A program made the translations under genes and the position numbers. Positions 26,281-35,038 of a stretch of DNA of 64,000 nucleotides are shown here, one piece after another (positions within the stretch are counted from its first letter, which is position 1; each line of letters begins with the position of its first letter). Below the pieces are notes generated by a model. It had not been told where the DNA came from, ran no database searches, and worked only from the letters and a program-made list of their open reading frames with translations. Source of the DNA: Streptomyces spinoverrucosus (GTDB taxonomy: Bacteria; Actinomycetota; Actinomycetes; Streptomycetales; Streptomycetaceae); NCBI RefSeq assembly GCF_015712165.1, contig NZ_JADPZX010000001.1:5530001-5594000 (forward strand), read 5' to 3'.

Positions 26281-29200
26281 GTGGAACCGCAACGGGGATG
26301 GGCACGACGACTGGCCGGATACGCCTGGCGGCATCCGACGGACGTCGTACTCGCCCTCGGCTCCTCCCTCGCCGGCATGGCCGTCATGGCCCTCGTCCCC
26401 CTGATCACCAAGGTGATCATCGACGACGTCATCGGCGACAAGACCCGCGCCATGGCCCCCTGGGCCACCCTCCTCATCGCCGCCGCCCTCCTCGTCTACG
26501 CCCTCACCTACATCCGCCGCTTCTACGGCGGCCGCCTCGCCCTCGACGTCCAGCACGACCTGCGGACGGAGATGTACGGGACGATCACCCGACTCGACGG
26601 GCGGCGGCAGGACGAGCTGTCCACCGGCCAGGTCATCGGCCGCGCCACCAGCGACCTCCAGCTGATCCAGGGCCTGCTCTTCATGCTCCCGATGACCATC
26701 GGGAACTTCCTCCTCTTCCTGATCTCCCTGGTGATCATGGCGTGGCTGTCGCTGCCGCTCACCCTGGTCGCCCTGGCCGTCGCCCCCGCCCTGTGGTTCA
26801 TCGCCAAGCGCAGCCGCGCCAAGCTCCACCCCGCCACCTGGTACGCCCAGGCCCAGGCCGCCGCCGTCGCGGGCGTCGTCGACGGCGCCGTCAGCGGCGT
26901 ACGCGTGGTGAAGGGCTTCGGGCAGGAGGAGCAGGAGACCGGCAAGCTCCGGGAGGTCGGCAGAAAGCTCTTCGCGGGCCGCCTGCGCACCATCCGGCTG
27001 AACTCGAAGTACACCCCGGCCCTTCAGGCCGTCCCCGCCCTCGGCCAGGTCGCGATGCTCGCGCTCGGCGGCTGGCTGGCCGTCCGCGGCCACATCACGC
27101 TCGGCACGTTCGTCGCCTTCTCCACCTACCTGGCCCAGCTCGTCGGCCCGGTCCGCATGCTCGCCATGGTCCTCACCGTCGGCCAGCAGGCCCGCGCCGG
27201 CACCGAGCGCGTCCTGGAGCTGATCGACACCGAGCCCTCGATGCGGGACGGGCGCAAGGACCTCCCGGCCGACGCGCCGGCCACCGTCGAGTTCGACGAC
27301 GTCTCCTTCGGATACGACGACAGCAAGCCCGTTCTGAAGGGCCTCACCTTCGAGATCCGCCCCGGCGAGACCCTCGCCGTCGTCGGCTCCTCCGGCTCCG
27401 GAAAGTCGACGGTCTCCCTGCTCCTGCCGCGTTTCTACGACGTCACGCACGGCGCCGTCCTCGTCGGCGGCCACGACGTCCGCGAACTCACCCTCGACTC
27501 GCTGAGAGCCGCGATCGGCCTGGTCCCCGAGGACTCGTTCCTCTTCTCGGACACGGTCCGCAACAACATCGCCTACGGCCGCCCGGACGCCACCGACGAA
27601 CAGATCGAGGCCGCCGCCCGGGCCTCGCAGGCCGACCGCTTCATCCGGGAACTCCCCGACGGCTACGACACCACCGTCGGCGAGCACGGCCTCACCCTCT
27701 CCGGCGGCCAGCGCCAGCGCATCGCCCTCGCCCGCGCCCTGCTCACCGACCCGCGCCTGCTCGTCCTCGACGACGCCACCTCCGCCGTGGACGCCCGCGT
27801 CGAGCACGAGATCCACGAGGCGCTCAAGCAGGTCATGCTGGGCCGCACCACGCTGCTCATCGCCCACCGGCGCTCCACCCTCAACCTCGCCGACCGCATC
27901 GCCGTCCTGGACGCCGGCCGGCTCGCCGACATCGGCACCCACGAGGAGCTCCAGAAACGCTCCGCCCTCTACCGCCGCCTGCTCACCGACCCCGACGAGC
28001 TCGGTGCCGTCTCCCCGGGCCACGCCCCGCCGGCCGCGCCCCAGGAGGACACCTCCGTCCGCGACGAACTGGACGCCGAGTTCGACGCCGAACGCGGGGT
28101 CACGCCCCGCCTGTGGACCGGTGACCGCGAGCCCAAGGACACCGCCCTCGCCGGCACCCCGGCCACCCCGGAACTGCTCGCCCAGGTCGACGCCCTGCCC
28201 CCGGCCACCGGCACCCCCGGCGTCGACGAGGCCCGTGCCGTCCAGGCGGAGGAGTCGTACGGGCTGAAGCGGCTGCTGCGAGGCTTCGGCCTGCCCCTGC
28301 TGATCAGCCTCGGCCTCGTCGCCGTCGACGCCGGCATGGGACTGCTGCTGCCCGTGCTGATCCGGCACGGCATCGACAGCGGTGTCACCCAGATGGCCAT
28401 CGGCGCCGTCTGGGCCGCCTCGCTGCTCGCCCTGCTCGCCGTCCTCGCCCAGTGGGTGGCGCAGATCGGCGAGACCCGGATGACCGGCCGTACCGGTGAA
28501 CGTGTGCTGTACGCCCTGCGGTTGAAGATCTTCGCCCAGCTCCAGCGGCTCGGACTCGACTACTACGAGCGGGAGTTGACGGGCCGGATCATGACCCGGA
28601 TGACGACCGACGTGGACGCGCTGTCGACGTTCCTTCAGACGGGCCTGGTCACCGCCTTCGTCTCCGTCGTCACCTTCTTCGGCATCATGGTCGCCCTGCT
28701 GGTGATCGACGTCCAGCTCGCCCTCGTCGTGTTCGCCACGCTGCCACCGCTGATCATCGCCACGTACTTCTTCCGCAAGGCCAGCGTGAAGGCGTACGAA
28801 CTCGCCCGTGAGCGGGTCTCCACGGTCAACGCCGACCTTCAGGAGACGGTGTCCGGGCTGCGGATCGTGCAGGCGTTCCGGCGCGAGCGGGACGGCGGGC
28901 GGCGGTTCGCGGAGCGCAGCGACAGCTACCGGCAGGCCCGTGTCCACGGCCAGTGGCTGATCTCCGTCTACTTCCCCTTCGTGCAGTTCCTGTCGTCCGC
29001 CGCCGCCGCGGCCGTGCTCGTCGCGGGCGCCGGGCGGGTGGAGGCGGCCACGCTCACCGCCGGCGCGCTGGTCGCGTACCTCCTCTACATCGACCTCTTC
29101 TTCGCCCCCGTCCAGCAGCTCTCCCAGGTCTTCGACGGCTACCAGCAGGCGTCCGTCTCGCTCGGCCGGATCCAGGAACTGCTCCAGGAACCGACGTCGA

Positions 29201-29994
29201 CGAAGTCCGCCGACGAACCCCGCGAAGTCCTCTCCCTGCGCGGCGAGATCGCCTTCGAGGACGTGCACTTCTCCTACGGCGACGACGAGGAGGCCCTCAG
29301 CGGCATCGACCTCACCGTCCCCGCCGGGCAGACCGTCGCCTTCGTCGGCGAGACCGGCGCGGGCAAGTCGACGCTGGTGAAGCTGGTGGCGCGGTTCTAC
29401 GACCCGACCGGCGGCCGGGTCACCGTCGACGGCGCCGATCTGCGCGACCTCGACATCACCTCGTACCGGCACCGCCTGGGCGTGGTACCGCAGGAGGCGT
29501 ATCTCTTCCCGGGCACCGTCCGCGACGCCATCGCCTACGGCCGGCCGGACGCCACCGACGCCGAGGTGGAGGCGGCGGCCCGCGCGGTTGGCGCGCACGA
29601 GATGATCGCGACGCTGGACGGCGGCTACCTCCACGAGGTCGCCGAACGCGGCCGCAACCTCTCCGCCGGGCAACGGCAGCTGATCGCGCTGGCCCGCGCC
29701 GAACTCGTCGACCCGGACGTCCTGCTCCTCGACGAGGCGACGGCGGCCCTGGACCTGGCCACCGAGGCACAGGTCAACCAGGCCACGGACCGCCTGACCG
29801 GCCGCCGTACCACCCTCGTGGTGGCCCACCGGCTGACCACGGCCGCCCGCGCGGACCGGGTGATCGTCATGGATCAGGGCCGGGTCGCCGAGGACGGCAC
29901 GCACGAGGAGCTGCTGGCGCGGGGCGGGCGGTACGCGCGGCTGTGGCGGACGTTCATCGGCGCGCCGGAGCCGGAGAAGACCGTAGGCGTCTGA
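26281..29994 (+). CDS. Fused two-half ABC multidrug-type exporter
   Basis: 1237 aa, a tandem TMD-NBD-TMD-NBD exporter. TMD1 spans about residues 15-300. NBD1 has Walker A GSSGSGKST (about 370), signature LSGGQRQR (about 472) and Walker B LLVLDDATSAVD (about 493). TMD2 spans about 670-950. NBD2 has Walker A GETGAGKST (about 1022), an altered signature LSAGQRQ (about 1127) and Walker B VLLLDEATAALD. Streptomyces often encodes such halves separately; here they are one polypeptide joined by an acidic linker. GTG 26281 has GGAAGG upstream. The substrate is unknown. Confidence 0.92.
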   Translation: MEPQRGWARRLAGYAWRHPTDVVLALGSSLAGMAVMALVPLITKVIIDDVIGDKTRAMAPWATLLIAAALLVYALTYIRRFYGGRLALDVQHDLRTEMYGTITRLDGRRQDELSTGQVIGRATSDLQLIQGLLFMLPMTIGNFLLFLISLVIMAWLSLPLTLVALAVAPALWFIAKRSRAKLHPATWYAQAQAAAVAGVVDGAVSGVRVVKGFGQEEQETGKLREVGRKLFAGRLRTIRLNSKYTPALQAVPALGQVAMLALGGWLAVRGHITLGTFVAFSTYLAQLVGPVRMLAMVLTVGQQARAGTERVLELIDTEPSMRDGRKDLPADAPATVEFDDVSFGYDDSKPVLKGLTFEIRPGETLAVVGSSGSGKSTVSLLLPRFYDVTHGAVLVGGHDVRELTLDSLRAAIGLVPEDSFLFSDTVRNNIAYGRPDATDEQIEAAARASQADRFIRELPDGYDTTVGEHGLTLSGGQRQRIALARALLTDPRLLVLDDATSAVDARVEHEIHEALKQVMLGRTTLLIAHRRSTLNLADRIAVLDAGRLADIGTHEELQKRSALYRRLLTDPDELGAVSPGHAPPAAPQEDTSVRDELDAEFDAERGVTPRLWTGDREPKDTALAGTPATPELLAQVDALPPATGTPGVDEARAVQAEESYGLKRLLRGFGLPLLISLGLVAVDAGMGLLLPVLIRHGIDSGVTQMAIGAVWAASLLALLAVLAQWVAQIGETRMTGRTGERVLYALRLKIFAQLQRLGLDYYERELTGRIMTRMTTDVDALSTFLQTGLVTAFVSVVTFFGIMVALLVIDVQLALVVFATLPPLIIATYFFRKASVKAYELARERVSTVNADLQETVSGLRIVQAFRRERDGGRRFAERSDSYRQARVHGQWLISVYFPFVQFLSSAAAAAVLVAGAGRVEAATLTAGALVAYLLYIDLFFAPVQQLSQVFDGYQQASVSLGRIQELLQEPTSTKSADEPREVLSLRGEIAFEDVHFSYGDDEEALSGIDLTVPAGQTVAFVGETGAGKSTLVKLVARFYDPTGGRVTVDGADLRDLDITSYRHRLGVVPQEAYLFPGTVRDAIAYGRPDATDAEVEAAARAVGAHEMIATLDGGYLHEVAERGRNLSAGQRQLIALARAELVDPDVLLLDEATAALDLATEAQVNQATDRLTGRRTTLVVAHRLTTAARADRVIVMDQGRVAEDGTHEELLARGGRYARLWRTFIGAPEPEKTVGV

Positions 29995-30095
29995 GCCCCC
30001 CCGACCGTAGGTGGCCGAGCCCGTGCAACCATCGGGCGTACGCCCTGCGTCCGTACATCCGTACGTCGATCCGAGGGGTGCGGAGGGGGACGACT

Positions 30096-30485
30096 GTGGA
30101 CACCGGTGCGATACGACGTCGGATGGCGCTCGGCGTGGCCGTGCTGACCGCGTCCGGGTTGCTGGCGCTCGCCGCGCCGGCGGACGCGCACGCGGCGGCC
30201 TCCAACTGCGCCGGACGCAAGGTCAGGACGCTGCCGTTCTCCACCGGCGTCGTGAAGGTCTACAAGCGCGGCGGTTACGTCTGCGCCGTCACCTTCGCGA
30301 AGAACCCCGGCACCAAGCGGTCGATGTCGGTCAGCGTGCAGGCGCGCGGCAACCGTCCGGTCGTCGACAAGGGCAGGTACGCGCACCGGGCGGGCCCGGT
30401 GACCGTGCACGCCGGGCAGCGGTGCGTGTGGGTGAAGGGCTCGGTGGGGCGGGGGTCGGTGAGCTCGGGCTGGATCCTGTGCTGA
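30096..30485 (+). CDS. Small secreted basic protein of unknown function
   Basis: 129 aa. A signal peptide (RRRMALGVAVLTASGLLALA to ADAHA) is followed by a Lys/Arg-rich domain with paired Cys (NCAGRKVRT, GGYVCAVTF, GQRCVWVKG, GWILC). GTG 30096 has GGAGGGGG upstream. Many streptomycetes encode similar short secreted proteins; no function is assigned. Confidence 0.7.
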   Translation: MDTGAIRRRMALGVAVLTASGLLALAAPADAHAAASNCAGRKVRTLPFSTGVVKVYKRGGYVCAVTFAKNPGTKRSMSVSVQARGNRPVVDKGRYAHRAGPVTVHAGQRCVWVKGSVGRGSVSSGWILC

Positions 30486-30581
30486 CAGCCGAGCCGACCT
30501 GCTGATTCGTCAAGCACCCTGGTGGACAGGTGTGTTGCTCCGATAGCTTCCGGCGCACATCTGTTCTCACAGGGAGGGTGC

Positions 30582-32000
30582 ATGCGCAAGGCGCTCAGAT
30601 GGCTGCTCGCGCTCACCGTGTTCATAGGCACGCTGAGCACGGCGGGGGCGGCCACCGCCGCCCAGCCGGAGGCCACCGACATCAAGGATCGGCTGCTTTC
30701 CATACCGGGCATGAGCCTGATCGAGGAGAAGCCGTACCCCGGGTACCGCTTCTTCGTCCTCAACTACACACAGCCGGTCGACCACCGCAGGCCCGCCAAG
30801 GGCACGTTCCAGCAGCGGATCACGGTGCTGCACAAGGACGTCTCGCGGCCGACGGTCTTCTTCACGAGCGGCTACGGCCTCTCCACGACACCCCGCCGCA
30901 GCGAGCCGACCCAGATCGTGGACGGCAACCAGGTCTCCATGGAGTACCGCTTCTTCACGCCGTCCCGGCCCAGCCCGGCCGACTGGACCAAGCTGGACAT
31001 CCGCCAGGCCGCCGACGACCAGCACCGCATCTTCGAGGCGCTGAAGCCGGTCTACTCCAAGAAGTGGCTTTCCACCGGCGGTTCGAAGGGCGGCATGACC
31101 GCCACGTACTACGAGCGTTTCCACCCCCGTGACATGGACGGCGTCGTCGCGTACGTCGCCCCCAACGACGTCGTGAACGACAAGGACGCGGCGTACGACC
31201 GCTTCTTCGCCGGCGTCGGCACCAAGGAGTGCCGGGACCGGCTGAACGGCGTGCAGCGCGAGGCGCTGGTGCGCCGGGAGCCGCTGGAGCAGCGGTACGA
31301 GGCGTACGCGGCCGAGAACGGCTACACCTTCGACACCGTCGGCAGCCTCGACAAGGCGTACGAGGCGACCGTCCTCGACTACGTGTGGGGCTTCTGGCAG
31401 TACAGCCTGCTGTCCGACTGCGACACCATCCCGGCGGACGCGAAGAACGCGACCGACGAGGAGATCTGGAACTCCATCGACACGGTCGCCGGGTTCTCCT
31501 TCTACACCGACCAGGGCCTGGCGCCGTACACGCCGTACTACTACCAGGCCGGTACACAGCTGGGCGCGCCGACGATCGTCTTCCCGCACATCGAGAAGAA
31601 GTACATCCGGTACGGCTATCTGCCGCCGCGCAACTTCGTGCCGCGGTCGATCCCGATGAAGTTCGAGCAGGGCGCGATGAAGGACGTCGACAGCTGGGTG
31701 CGCCACAACGCGCGGCAGATGCTGTTCGTCTACGGCGAGAACGACCCCTGGGGCGCCGAGCCGTTCCGCCTCGGCAAGGGCGCGCGCGACTCGTACGTCT
31801 TCACCGCCCCCGGCGCCAACCACGGCGCCAACGTGGCAGGGCTCCAGGAGAAGCAGAAGGCGTTGGCCACGGCCAAGATCCTGAAGTGGGCGGGCGTCGC
31901 GTCCGCCACCGTCGAGGCCGACCCGGCCGCGGCCAAGCCGCTGGCCAAGTACGACTTCCGGCTCGACAAGCGGGGCACGGAGCGCACCCTGCGCCCGTAA
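30582..32000 (+). CDS. Secreted S28-type serine peptidase (tripeptidyl aminopeptidase family)
   Basis: 472 aa with a signal peptide (RKALRWLLALTVFIGTLSTA to ATAAQ). Catalytic elements of the alpha/beta-hydrolase-fold peptidase are visible: nucleophile Ser in TGGSKGGMTATYYERFHP, Asp in YGENDPWGAEPF and His in PGANHGANV. The N-terminal FVLNYTQPVDHRRPAKGTFQQR is the family signature. Predicted extracellular removal of short peptides from N-termini. CAGGGAGGG lies before ATG 30582. Confidence 0.88.
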   Translation: MRKALRWLLALTVFIGTLSTAGAATAAQPEATDIKDRLLSIPGMSLIEEKPYPGYRFFVLNYTQPVDHRRPAKGTFQQRITVLHKDVSRPTVFFTSGYGLSTTPRRSEPTQIVDGNQVSMEYRFFTPSRPSPADWTKLDIRQAADDQHRIFEALKPVYSKKWLSTGGSKGGMTATYYERFHPRDMDGVVAYVAPNDVVNDKDAAYDRFFAGVGTKECRDRLNGVQREALVRREPLEQRYEAYAAENGYTFDTVGSLDKAYEATVLDYVWGFWQYSLLSDCDTIPADAKNATDEEIWNSIDTVAGFSFYTDQGLAPYTPYYYQAGTQLGAPTIVFPHIEKKYIRYGYLPPRNFVPRSIPMKFEQGAMKDVDSWVRHNARQMLFVYGENDPWGAEPFRLGKGARDSYVFTAPGANHGANVAGLQEKQKALATAKILKWAGVASATVEADPAAAKPLAKYDFRLDKRGTERTLRP

Positions 32001-32008
32001 CGCCGCCG

Positions 32009-32044
32009 CTGCGCCCGTCCGTCGGTCACACCGGGCGGGCGCAG
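32009..32044. terminator. Bidirectional hairpin between convergent genes
   Basis: CTGCGCCCGTCCG (32009-32021) pairs with CGGGCGGGCGCAG (32032-32044) at 12 of 13 positions. It lies right after the peptidase stop and spans the stop of the convergent lipoprotein gene. Confidence 0.6.
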
Positions 32045-32622
32045 CCCACCGGACGGGCGCCGCCCAGCTGGACGTACAGGGCGGTGGCCGCCGGGCAGTC
32101 GGTGCGCGCGGTGACCGCGTCCGTCACCTGGTACTGCGGCCGCTCCCGGCCCCCGCCGTCGCACGCCGTTTCCCGCACCTTTCCGCCCCCGGCGTCGTAC
32201 ACACAGTCCCCGACGATCGTGCGTGGACCGCCGCCACCGCCCGGGTCGCCGGGGTGCGGCGGCTGGAGTGCGCGCATGCAGGCGTAGCCCTGGGGGACGG
32301 CCCCGTCGCCGTCCTCGTCGTGGGAGGGGCGCTGTTCGCTGATGTGCAGCACGAAGTCGGTGGTCGCCGGGCACGGCGGACCGTCGCCCACCCGGCCGTC
32401 GTGGCGCGCCACGACCCGCGCGGCAGCGCGCTCGCCGGAGCAGGGCACCTCGGTGAAGCTGGTCGTACCGAACGAACTGCACTCGTCGACCGCCAGGAAC
32501 ACCGCCCCGAACCCCGAGGCCCTGGTCGGCACCGGTGACGGGCCGTCCTGCATCACATGTTGCTGACAGCCCACCAGCCACAGTGCCGCCAGCAGCGCCC
32601 CCGCACACCTTCTCCCACGCAT
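32026..32622 (-). CDS. Putative lipoprotein of unknown function
   Basis: 198 aa. A type II signal peptide with lipobox LVGC (ALLAALWLVGCQQ) predicts anchoring to the membrane outer face. The mature part is Cys-rich (VDECSSFG, EVPCSGERA, GPPCPATTDF, YACMRAL, VGDCVYDAGG, TACDGG), a septum-formation or DUF4333-like arrangement, but I cannot name the family. ATG 32622 has GGGGGG at good spacing; ATG 32628 is alternative. Confidence 0.75.
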   Translation of the reverse strand: MRGRRCAGALLAALWLVGCQQHVMQDGPSPVPTRASGFGAVFLAVDECSSFGTTSFTEVPCSGERAAARVVARHDGRVGDGPPCPATTDFVLHISEQRPSHDEDGDGAVPQGYACMRALQPPHPGDPGGGGGPRTIVGDCVYDAGGGKVRETACDGGGRERPQYQVTDAVTARTDCPAATALYVQLGGARPVGCARPV

Positions 32623-32755
32623 GGTCATTCCCCCCAACCCGCGTCCAGCGTGACCCGCCACAGCGGGCACACGCCAGACACGCAGCGCGCTTTGCGCCTG
32701 TTTGGGGGTGGTACGCCGGGAGCGTGGCGTACCGCACCCTACGTCCGATCGTTGG

Positions 32756-34588
32756 CTAGTACGACAACCCGTGCCCGACCGGATACAGCACCCGCGCCGG
32801 ATCGTCCGCCCGCTGCACCGGCACCGGCAGCTTGCCGCGCGGCCGTACCTTCCCGGCGATGACCCGGGCCGCCGCCCGCAGCTCCACGTCCGTCCAGGAG
32901 TAGGACGCCAGGTAGCCGCGTACGCCCGGCAGATGAGCGACGTCGTACGGATTGCGGACGGCCACCGCGACCACCGGCTTCCCGGTCGCCAGCAACCGTT
33001 CGACCAGCGTCTTCTGCGAGCCGGCAGCCGTGACGTTGTACGTCCCCACGACCACCGCGTCCGCGTCCTGGGCCGCCGCGACGGCCCGCTCGATGGTCGC
33101 CGCGGAGGGTGCCGTACCGGTGGACAACGCGGTCGCCGTGAATCCGAGTTCGCTCAGCGCGGTCGCGAGGACGCCGGTGGGCGGCCCCGTCGTGCCGGAC
33201 GGCGAGGCCGGGTCGGCGCCCACGACCAGCAGCTTGGGGTGCTCGCGCCGGGACAGCGGCAGCAGTCCGCCCTCGTTGACCAGGAGGGTCGTCGTCCGCT
33301 CGGCGATCCGGTCGGCCGCCGCGAGGTGCGCCTTGGTGCCGACCGCGCGGTCGACGCCCCGCGCGCTGACGTACGGCTCGTCGAACAGCCCCAGCTTCGC
33401 CTTGAGCCGCAGCACCCGCAGGATGGACTCGTCGAGCCGTTCCTCGGTGAGCTCGCCGTCCTGTACGGCCTTCAGGACCGCGTTCCAGGCGACGTCCAGC
33501 TTGGGCGGGTTCAGGAGCTGGTCCACGCCCGCCTTCAGCGCCAGCACCGGCACCCGGTCGTCGCCGTACTTGGTGCGCACGCCCTCCATGCCGAGGGAGT
33601 CCGTCACCACGACCCCGTCGTAGCCCAGCTCCTCGCGCAGGATGCCGGTGAGGATCGGGCGGGACAGGGTGGCCGGGTCGCCCGAGGGGTCCAGCGCCGG
33701 GACCATGATGTGCGCGGTCATGATCGAGTCGATGCCGGCCCTGATCGCCGCCCGGAACGGGGGAGCGTCGAGCGTGCCCCACTGCTCCCGGGTGTGCTCG
33801 ATGACCGGGAAGCCGTAGTGGCTGTCGACCTCGGTGTCGCCGTGGCCCGGGAAGTGCTTGGCGGTCGCGGCGACCTTCGAGCGCTGGTACCCGTCGACCT
33901 CCGCCGCGACCAGCCCGGCCGCCGCGTCCGGGTCCGCGCCGAAGGAGCGTACGCCGATGACGGGGTTGGCCGGGTTGACGTTGACGTCGGCGACGGGGGA
34001 GTAGTCCTGCCGGATGCCCATCGCGCGCAGCTCCTCGCCCGCGATCCGGCCGAGGGTGCGGGCGTCGGCGTGCGAGCCGCCGGCGCCGACGGCCATCGCG
34101 CCGGGGAACAGCGTCGCGGGCCTGCCCACTCGGGCGACTATCCCGTGCTCCTGGTCCGTGGAGATCAGCACGGGCAGGCCGCGGGGGAGGCCGAGGGAGG
34201 CCTTCTGGATGCCGTTCGACAGGTCCGCGATCTGGTGCGGGGTACGGGTGTTGTGCGCCCAGGTGAAGTAAATGATCCCGCCGAGGCGGTACTTGGCGAG
34301 CAGCTCGGCGGCCGTGCGCACGCCGAGTTCCTTGAGGTTGGCGTCGATGTCGGCCTGGTCGGGGGCGGTGGCGGAGTGGCCGTAGACCCGGGAGACGAAC
34401 AGCTGGCCGACCTTCTCCTCCAGGGTCATCCGGGAGATGAGCTTGCGAAGGCGTTTGTCGTCGTCGGCGTGGGCGCTGGTCTGCCCGACCGTCAGGGCCG
34501 CGGTCACGCCGGCGGTGGCGGCGAGGACCGTACGTCTGGAGGGGGCGGCAGCGGTGTTTCCTGCGCTTGTCGTGCTGGCGTGGTGCAC
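32756..34588 (-). CDS. Secreted GH3 glycosidase (beta-N-acetylhexosaminidase type)
   Basis: 610 aa. A twin-arginine signal (SRRTVLAATAGVTAAL, ending SAHA) precedes a GH3 barrel: MTLEEKVGQLFVSR, LISTDQEHG, the KHFPGHGDT acid/base loop of NagZ-type enzymes (His/Asp dyad) and nucleophile Asp in VVVTDSLGMEG. A C-terminal GH3 alpha/beta sandwich domain is also present (ERTTTLLVNEGGLLPL). GTG 34588 has GGAAGGAG upstream. Likely releases N-acetylglucosamine from chitin or muropeptides. Its leader carries tandem 12-bp repeats and an inverted repeat. Confidence 0.9.
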   Translation of the reverse strand: MHHASTTSAGNTAAAPSRRTVLAATAGVTAALTVGQTSAHADDDKRLRKLISRMTLEEKVGQLFVSRVYGHSATAPDQADIDANLKELGVRTAAELLAKYRLGGIIYFTWAHNTRTPHQIADLSNGIQKASLGLPRGLPVLISTDQEHGIVARVGRPATLFPGAMAVGAGGSHADARTLGRIAGEELRAMGIRQDYSPVADVNVNPANPVIGVRSFGADPDAAAGLVAAEVDGYQRSKVAATAKHFPGHGDTEVDSHYGFPVIEHTREQWGTLDAPPFRAAIRAGIDSIMTAHIMVPALDPSGDPATLSRPILTGILREELGYDGVVVTDSLGMEGVRTKYGDDRVPVLALKAGVDQLLNPPKLDVAWNAVLKAVQDGELTEERLDESILRVLRLKAKLGLFDEPYVSARGVDRAVGTKAHLAAADRIAERTTTLLVNEGGLLPLSRREHPKLLVVGADPASPSGTTGPPTGVLATALSELGFTATALSTGTAPSAATIERAVAAAQDADAVVVGTYNVTAAGSQKTLVERLLATGKPVVAVAVRNPYDVAHLPGVRGYLASYSWTDVELRAAARVIAGKVRPRGKLPVPVQRADDPARVLYPVGHGLSY

Positions 34589-34602
34589 GTGCGCTCCTTC
34601 CG

Positions 34603-34649
34603 GAGGAGATCGCTGAGGAGATCGCTGAGGAGATCGCTGAGGAATCGCT
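34603..34649. repeat. 12-bp tandem repeats in the GH3 leader
   Basis: GAGGAGATCGCT occurs three times perfectly (34603, 34615, 34627) and once with a one-base deletion (34639), just upstream of the GH3 ribosome-binding site on the opposite sense. Copy number could vary by slippage and alter leader length. Confidence 0.85.
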
Positions 34650-34653
34650 GAAG

Positions 34654-34690
34654 GAAACTTCCAAAGAGTCACCAATATCCGGGAAGTTTC
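34654..34690. promoter_or_regulatory. Inverted repeat GAAACTTCC-N19-GGAAGTTTC upstream of GH3
   Basis: Perfect 9-bp arms (34654-34662 and 34682-34690) with a 19-bp spacer, about 70-100 bases upstream of the GH3 start, where a sugar-responsive repressor or activator would bind. The regulator is not identified. Confidence 0.55.
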
Positions 34691-35038
34691 TGCCGGTCAA
34701 GGGGACGCACAACGCGGGCGGGAGAGGGGCCGCCATCGGCGCAGGGAGGGGGGCGCACCGATGGCGGCGAGCTGCCGGCCGTGCTGCGGCGGAGAGGGTG
34801 GTCAGCGATCGCAGCCAGCGGCGAGGCCGACACCGCACCACGGTGACTCGTCCGGCAACCCGGCGGTTGGACGGGGGTGGCGGGGGGCGGGTTCCCGTGG
34901 TTGGGAACTCGGTGCGAGAGGGACGAGAAGGACGGCCGTGGGCGGGTGTGGAGGGGAAAGGAAGGGCCTCCGGGGCTTCCCCCGGAGGCCGGATTCCTCG
35001 TGCCGGCCGAATCAGCGGTACCGGCGGGACGAGCCGGA
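34691..35038. other. 348-bp GC-rich spacer without a gene
   Basis: Lies between the GH3 promoter side and the 3' end of the DNRLRE/FG-GAP gene. I see no start with codon bias, no tRNA and no strong hairpin. Confidence 0.5.

Noticed and set aside
26257..29904. A 1215-codon minus-strand frame opposite the ABC exporter
   Set aside because: Third-position GC shadow; the plus strand has complete Walker and signature motifs.
34603..34649. CRISPR-like array
   Set aside because: Simple 12-bp tandem repeats without spacers; no cas genes in the window.
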